From assembly GCA_025964455.1 (NCBI GenBank), contig JAOPYU010000258.1:1-8212 (forward strand): DNA of 8,212 nt, read 5' to 3'. Numbering within the stretch: the stretch's first letter is position 1; the number at the start of each line of letters is the position of its first letter. Shown one piece after another: positions 6,880 to 8,212 of the stretch. The notes under the pieces were generated by a model. The model was not told where the DNA came from, did no database searches, and worked only from the letters and a program-made list of their open reading frames with translations. The DNA is from Thermoleophilia bacterium (GTDB lineage: Bacteria > Actinomycetota > Thermoleophilia > Gaiellales > SKUG01). The position numbers and the translations under genes are program-made.

Positions 6880-7146
6880 ATGGTTCATCTCCCGCGCGAT
6901 CCCAACACTCCCGATCCGGTCTCCGTGAGCGGCTCCCAGGCGACGCCCGACGTCCAGGTGACGATGCTCACCGGCGAGACGGGGGCGCGCATCCCGACCG
7001 GCGAGCACGTGCGCAGCGCGGCGCTCCCGGATCCCGACGCGCAGCGGCACGGCGCCTCGCAGGACCGCCTGGCCGTCGTGGCGATGCTGGTCGGCATCCT
7101 GCTGCTCGCCGTCATCGCCGTGGGCATCGCGCGCTTGGTCGGGTGA
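6880..7146 (+). CDS. Small C-terminally membrane-anchored hypothetical protein (88 residues)
   Basis: Residues 1-60 are hydrophilic, rich in Pro, Asp, Thr and Ser and probably disordered. From about residue 62 (DRLAVVAMLVGILLLAVIAV) a single hydrophobic helix runs almost to the C-terminus, which ends G-I-A-R-L-V-G. There is no signal peptide, so the layout is tail-anchored, with the N-terminal part most likely cytoplasmic. No classical ribosome binding site is present; the CGGGTAG heptamer lies 9 bases before the ATG. The stop is 21 bases before the next gene, which has the same overall layout, so the two are probably co-transcribed. I do not recognise a family. The clear membrane helix and the high G/C at third positions support a real gene over the long antisense frame that covers it. 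Confidence 0.65.
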   Translation: MVHLPRDPNTPDPVSVSGSQATPDVQVTMLTGETGARIPTGEHVRSAALPDPDAQRHGASQDRLAVVAMLVGILLLAVIAVGIARLVG

Positions 7147-7151
7147 GTCCG

Positions 7152-7158
7152 CGGGTAG
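7152..7158 (+). promoter_or_regulatory. CGGGTAG motif, copy 2 (9 bases before ATG)
   Basis: Identical to the heptamer at 6864-6870 and again exactly 9 bases from the ATG, here at 7168. The flanks differ apart from further G/C bases, so the shared part is the heptamer and its spacing. Confidence 0.35.
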
Positions 7159-7167
7159 CTCGGCGTC

Positions 7168-7617
7168 ATGCATGAGATCCCACCCGAGCTCGAGCGGCGC
7201 CTCCGGGCGATGGGCATCTCCGAGGAACTGCTCGAGGAGGGACGCCGCACCGGCTCCATCGATGGTGTGAGCATCCTCCCCAGTCCCCTGAGCGTCGCCC
7301 TCGGTGAGGAGAGGGCAGCGTTGCAGGCCGAGATCGAGCAGGACGATCGCGATCTGCTCGAGCTCGAGATGGACGTCGATCGGGATGGGGACGGGTTCAT
7401 CGGCTCCCATCCACGTCGCTGTGCCGTTGTAGCGGGAACGGGTCCGGAGCCCCATCCTGTGGGGCCCGTCGCGAGCACCGCCGAGGACGTCACGCCGACC
7501 CGGAACCCACCTCGTGGGCCGTTCGTCCAGGGCGCGGACACGAGCCGAACGCTTCCGATCGCCAGTGCGATCGCTGTCGGGGCACTCGTGATCGTCGCCA
7601 TCATGGTGCTGCGCTGA
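7168..7617 (+). CDS. C-terminally membrane-anchored hypothetical protein with a helical N-terminus and an EF-hand-like loop (149 residues)
   Basis: The N-terminal ~75 residues are charged and helical: M-H-E-I-P-P-E-L-E-R-R-L-R-A-M-G-I-S-E-E-L-L, then after a short linker A-A-L-Q-A-E-I-E-Q-D-D-R-D-L-L-E-L-E. The last stretch runs into D-R-D-G-D-G-F-I, which fits the first eight positions of an EF-hand calcium loop (DxDxDGxI); the usual acidic residue at position 12 is a proline here. A Pro/Thr-rich, probably disordered linker follows. One hydrophobic helix at the C-terminus (LPIASAIAVGALVIVAIMVL) ends one residue before the stop. There is no signal peptide, so it is tail-anchored like the 88-residue protein upstream. 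No family recognised; calcium binding is speculative. It is preceded by CGGGTAG 9 bases before the ATG. Confidence 0.7.
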   Translation: MHEIPPELERRLRAMGISEELLEEGRRTGSIDGVSILPSPLSVALGEERAALQAEIEQDDRDLLELEMDVDRDGDGFIGSHPRRCAVVAGTGPEPHPVGPVASTAEDVTPTRNPPRGPFVQGADTSRTLPIASAIAVGALVIVAIMVLR

Positions 7618-7618
7618 G

Positions 7619-7655
7619 CGCAGCCGGGTAGCCAGGCTCGCACGCCGGGGCTGCG
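7619..7655 (+). terminator. Possible hairpin after the 149-residue gene
   Basis: CGCAGCC (7619-7625) and GGCTGCG (7649-7655) form a perfect 7-base stem starting 2 bases after the stop, with a 23-base loop. There is no T-run. The loop contains the third CGGGTAG. It could end the plus-strand transcript, but the long loop makes this weak. Confidence 0.25.
7625..7631 (+). repeat. CGGGTAG motif, copy 3
   Basis: Third copy of the heptamer found before the two tail-anchored genes. No start codon lies 9 bases downstream (CAC at 7641); the nearest ATG is at 7657. It may be chance, since the heptamer also occurs inside the aldolase gene at 8183-8189. Confidence 0.25.
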
Positions 7656-7656
7656 G

Positions 7657-7710
7657 ATGGTGCTCGTCGCGGCCATCGCCGTTGCCGCCTCCTACGTCAT
7701 CGCGCGCTGA
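7657..7710 (+). other. Very short hydrophobic reading frame (17 residues), possible micropeptide or remnant
   Basis: This frame is the same as that of the 149-residue gene and continues beyond its TGA. From the ATG it reads M-V-L-V-A-A-I-A-V-A-A-S-Y-V-I-A-R, a membrane-helix-like string ending in Arg before a TGA. That resembles the C-terminal anchors of the two upstream proteins. No ribosome binding site was seen. It might be a micropeptide, the remnant of a third tail-anchored gene, or chance in Ala/Val-rich GC sequence. Confidence 0.25.
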
Positions 7711-7790
7711 GCCATGTGGATGGTGGTTCCGTCGACCTCATCTCGACAATCCCGCCATCGATCGCGCCTCGCTGGCGCCGAAGACGCGAA

Positions 7791-7812
7791 CGGCCGCCCC
7801 GAAGGGCGGCCG
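7791..7812 (-). terminator. Hairpin with UUCG tetraloop, probable aldolase terminator
   Basis: A perfect 9-base inverted repeat (CGGCCGCCC at 7791-7799, GGGCGGCCG at 7804-7812) with a 4-base loop. Read on the minus strand the loop is TTCG closed by C-G, the very stable C(UUCG)G tetraloop, and it sits 31 bases after the aldolase stop. No long T-run follows, which is common for terminators in high-GC bacteria. It could also stop plus-strand transcripts, since the genes converge here. Confidence 0.65.
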
Positions 7813-7843
7813 CTGCGGAACTGATGACGTGTCGCGCGGGGAG

Positions 7844-8212
7844 CTACGCCGTGACGGCGAGCGCTGACTTGACCGACGCGAGCTGCCCGGCCGAACCGAG
7901 CTTGCGGTTCTTGTTCGCCACGTACTCCGCGTAGGCATTCATGAAGGGCTTGCCGGGACCGCGCAGGTCGAACTCCGCGGGCTGGTCGCGGAAGAACTCG
8001 CGATGGATCGCGCACCACACCAGGCGACCGTCGGTGTCGATGTTCACCTTGGTGACACCGAGCTTTGCGGCCGGCAGGTACTGGTCCTCGGGGACGCCGG
8101 CCGTGCCGGGCATCTCGCCGCCCGCAGCGTTGATGCGGTCGACCCACTCCTTCGGCACGCTCGACGAGCCGTGCATGACGAGCGGGTAGCCCGGCAGCAG
8201 CTTCTGGATCGC
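7844..8212 (-). CDS. fba: Class II fructose-bisphosphate aldolase (C-terminal part, runs off right edge)
   Basis: The last 122 residues and the TAG stop are visible; the N-terminal part lies outside the window. The enzyme splits fructose 1,6-bisphosphate into dihydroxyacetone phosphate and glyceraldehyde 3-phosphate in glycolysis, and runs in reverse in gluconeogenesis. The visible part has the zinc-ligand loop V-M-H-G-S-S-S-V-P (visible residues 12-20), then G-V-T-K-V-N-I-D-T-D-G-R-L (52-64), whose Asn and Asp bind substrate in zinc-dependent class II aldolases. G-P-G-K-P-F-M-N-A-Y (85-94) and a tail with G-S-A-G-Q follow. The HGSSS plus NIDTD combination separates it from the Bacillus-type and GatY/KbaY subgroup (HGGTG / INVNTE). 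The missing N-terminal half carries other metal ligands that cannot be checked. Its gene is followed by a strong hairpin, and it converges with the plus-strand small genes. Probably housekeeping. Confidence 0.88.
   Translation of the reverse strand, partial: AIQKLLPGYPLVMHGSSSVPKEWVDRINAAGGEMPGTAGVPEDQYLPAAKLGVTKVNIDTDGRLVWCAIHREFFRDQPAEFDLRGPGKPFMNAYAEYVANKNRKLGSAGQLASVKSALAVTA

Noticed and set aside
6417..6881. 155-residue N-terminal extension of the zinc-ribbon protein
   Set aside because: The extension is Arg/Ala-rich and low complexity, and crosses the opposite-strand small gene; the zinc-ribbon pattern begins right after the ATG at 6416.
5433..7175. Long plus-strand open frame of 580 codons
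   Set aside because: Its translation is dominated by Arg, Pro, Ala and Ser with no domain. It runs antisense to the deacetylase and zinc-ribbon genes and out of frame with the small plus-strand genes; it is open only because stops are rare in GC-rich DNA.
6640..7455. Minus-strand open frame of 271 codons opposite the small plus-strand genes
   Set aside because: Rich in His, Asp, Arg and Gly with no domain or membrane segment; the plus strand gives clean C-terminal membrane helices and sensible starts.
7682..7867. Plus-strand 61-codon frame and neighbouring frames across the converging gap
   Set aside because: They run through the terminator hairpin and antisense to the aldolase end, with low-complexity translations.

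Overview
The window is high-GC DNA (roughly 70% G+C, with G/C-rich third codon positions). It looks like an actinobacterial chromosome, but nothing in it fixes the class or genus. There are no RNA genes, insertion sequences, phage genes or CRISPR arrays. Genes are tightly packed and mostly on the minus strand. The only gene-poor stretches are about 100 to 235 bases long.

Minus-strand block, in the order of transcription (right to left): (i) a 172-residue protein with two TFIIB-type zinc ribbons (5898-6416); (ii) a polysaccharide-deacetylase-like enzyme whose start overlaps the previous stop as TGATG (4564-5898); (iii) after 106 bases, a histidine phosphatase with a clear ribosome binding site (3810-4457); (iv) a PAPS-type sulfotransferase overlapping it by ATGA (2827-3813); (v) a 769-residue multi-spanning protein resembling GT-C glycosyltransferases (498-2807); (vi) the first 166 residues of an oligosaccharide flippase, joined by another TGATG overlap and running off the left edge (1-498). 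A flippase, a GT-C-like membrane enzyme, a sulfotransferase and a deacetylase together suggest a locus that builds, modifies and exports a surface glycan, probably sulfated. This is inferred from family membership and gene order; the glycan is unknown.

Plus-strand block (6650-7617), divergent from the zinc-ribbon gene: a probable 64-residue Pro-rich protein with a GTG start, then two small proteins (88 and 149 residues), each with one hydrophobic segment at its extreme C-terminus. The two tail-anchored genes share the heptamer CGGGTAG exactly 9 bases before their ATG. A third copy of the heptamer follows the second gene, in front of another in-frame hydrophobic segment beyond the stop. I do not recognise these proteins, and they are the least explained part of the window.

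Right edge (7844-8212): the C-terminal part of a class II fructose-bisphosphate aldolase on the minus strand, followed by a strong hairpin with a UUCG loop that probably terminates it. This looks like housekeeping metabolism unrelated to the glycan locus.
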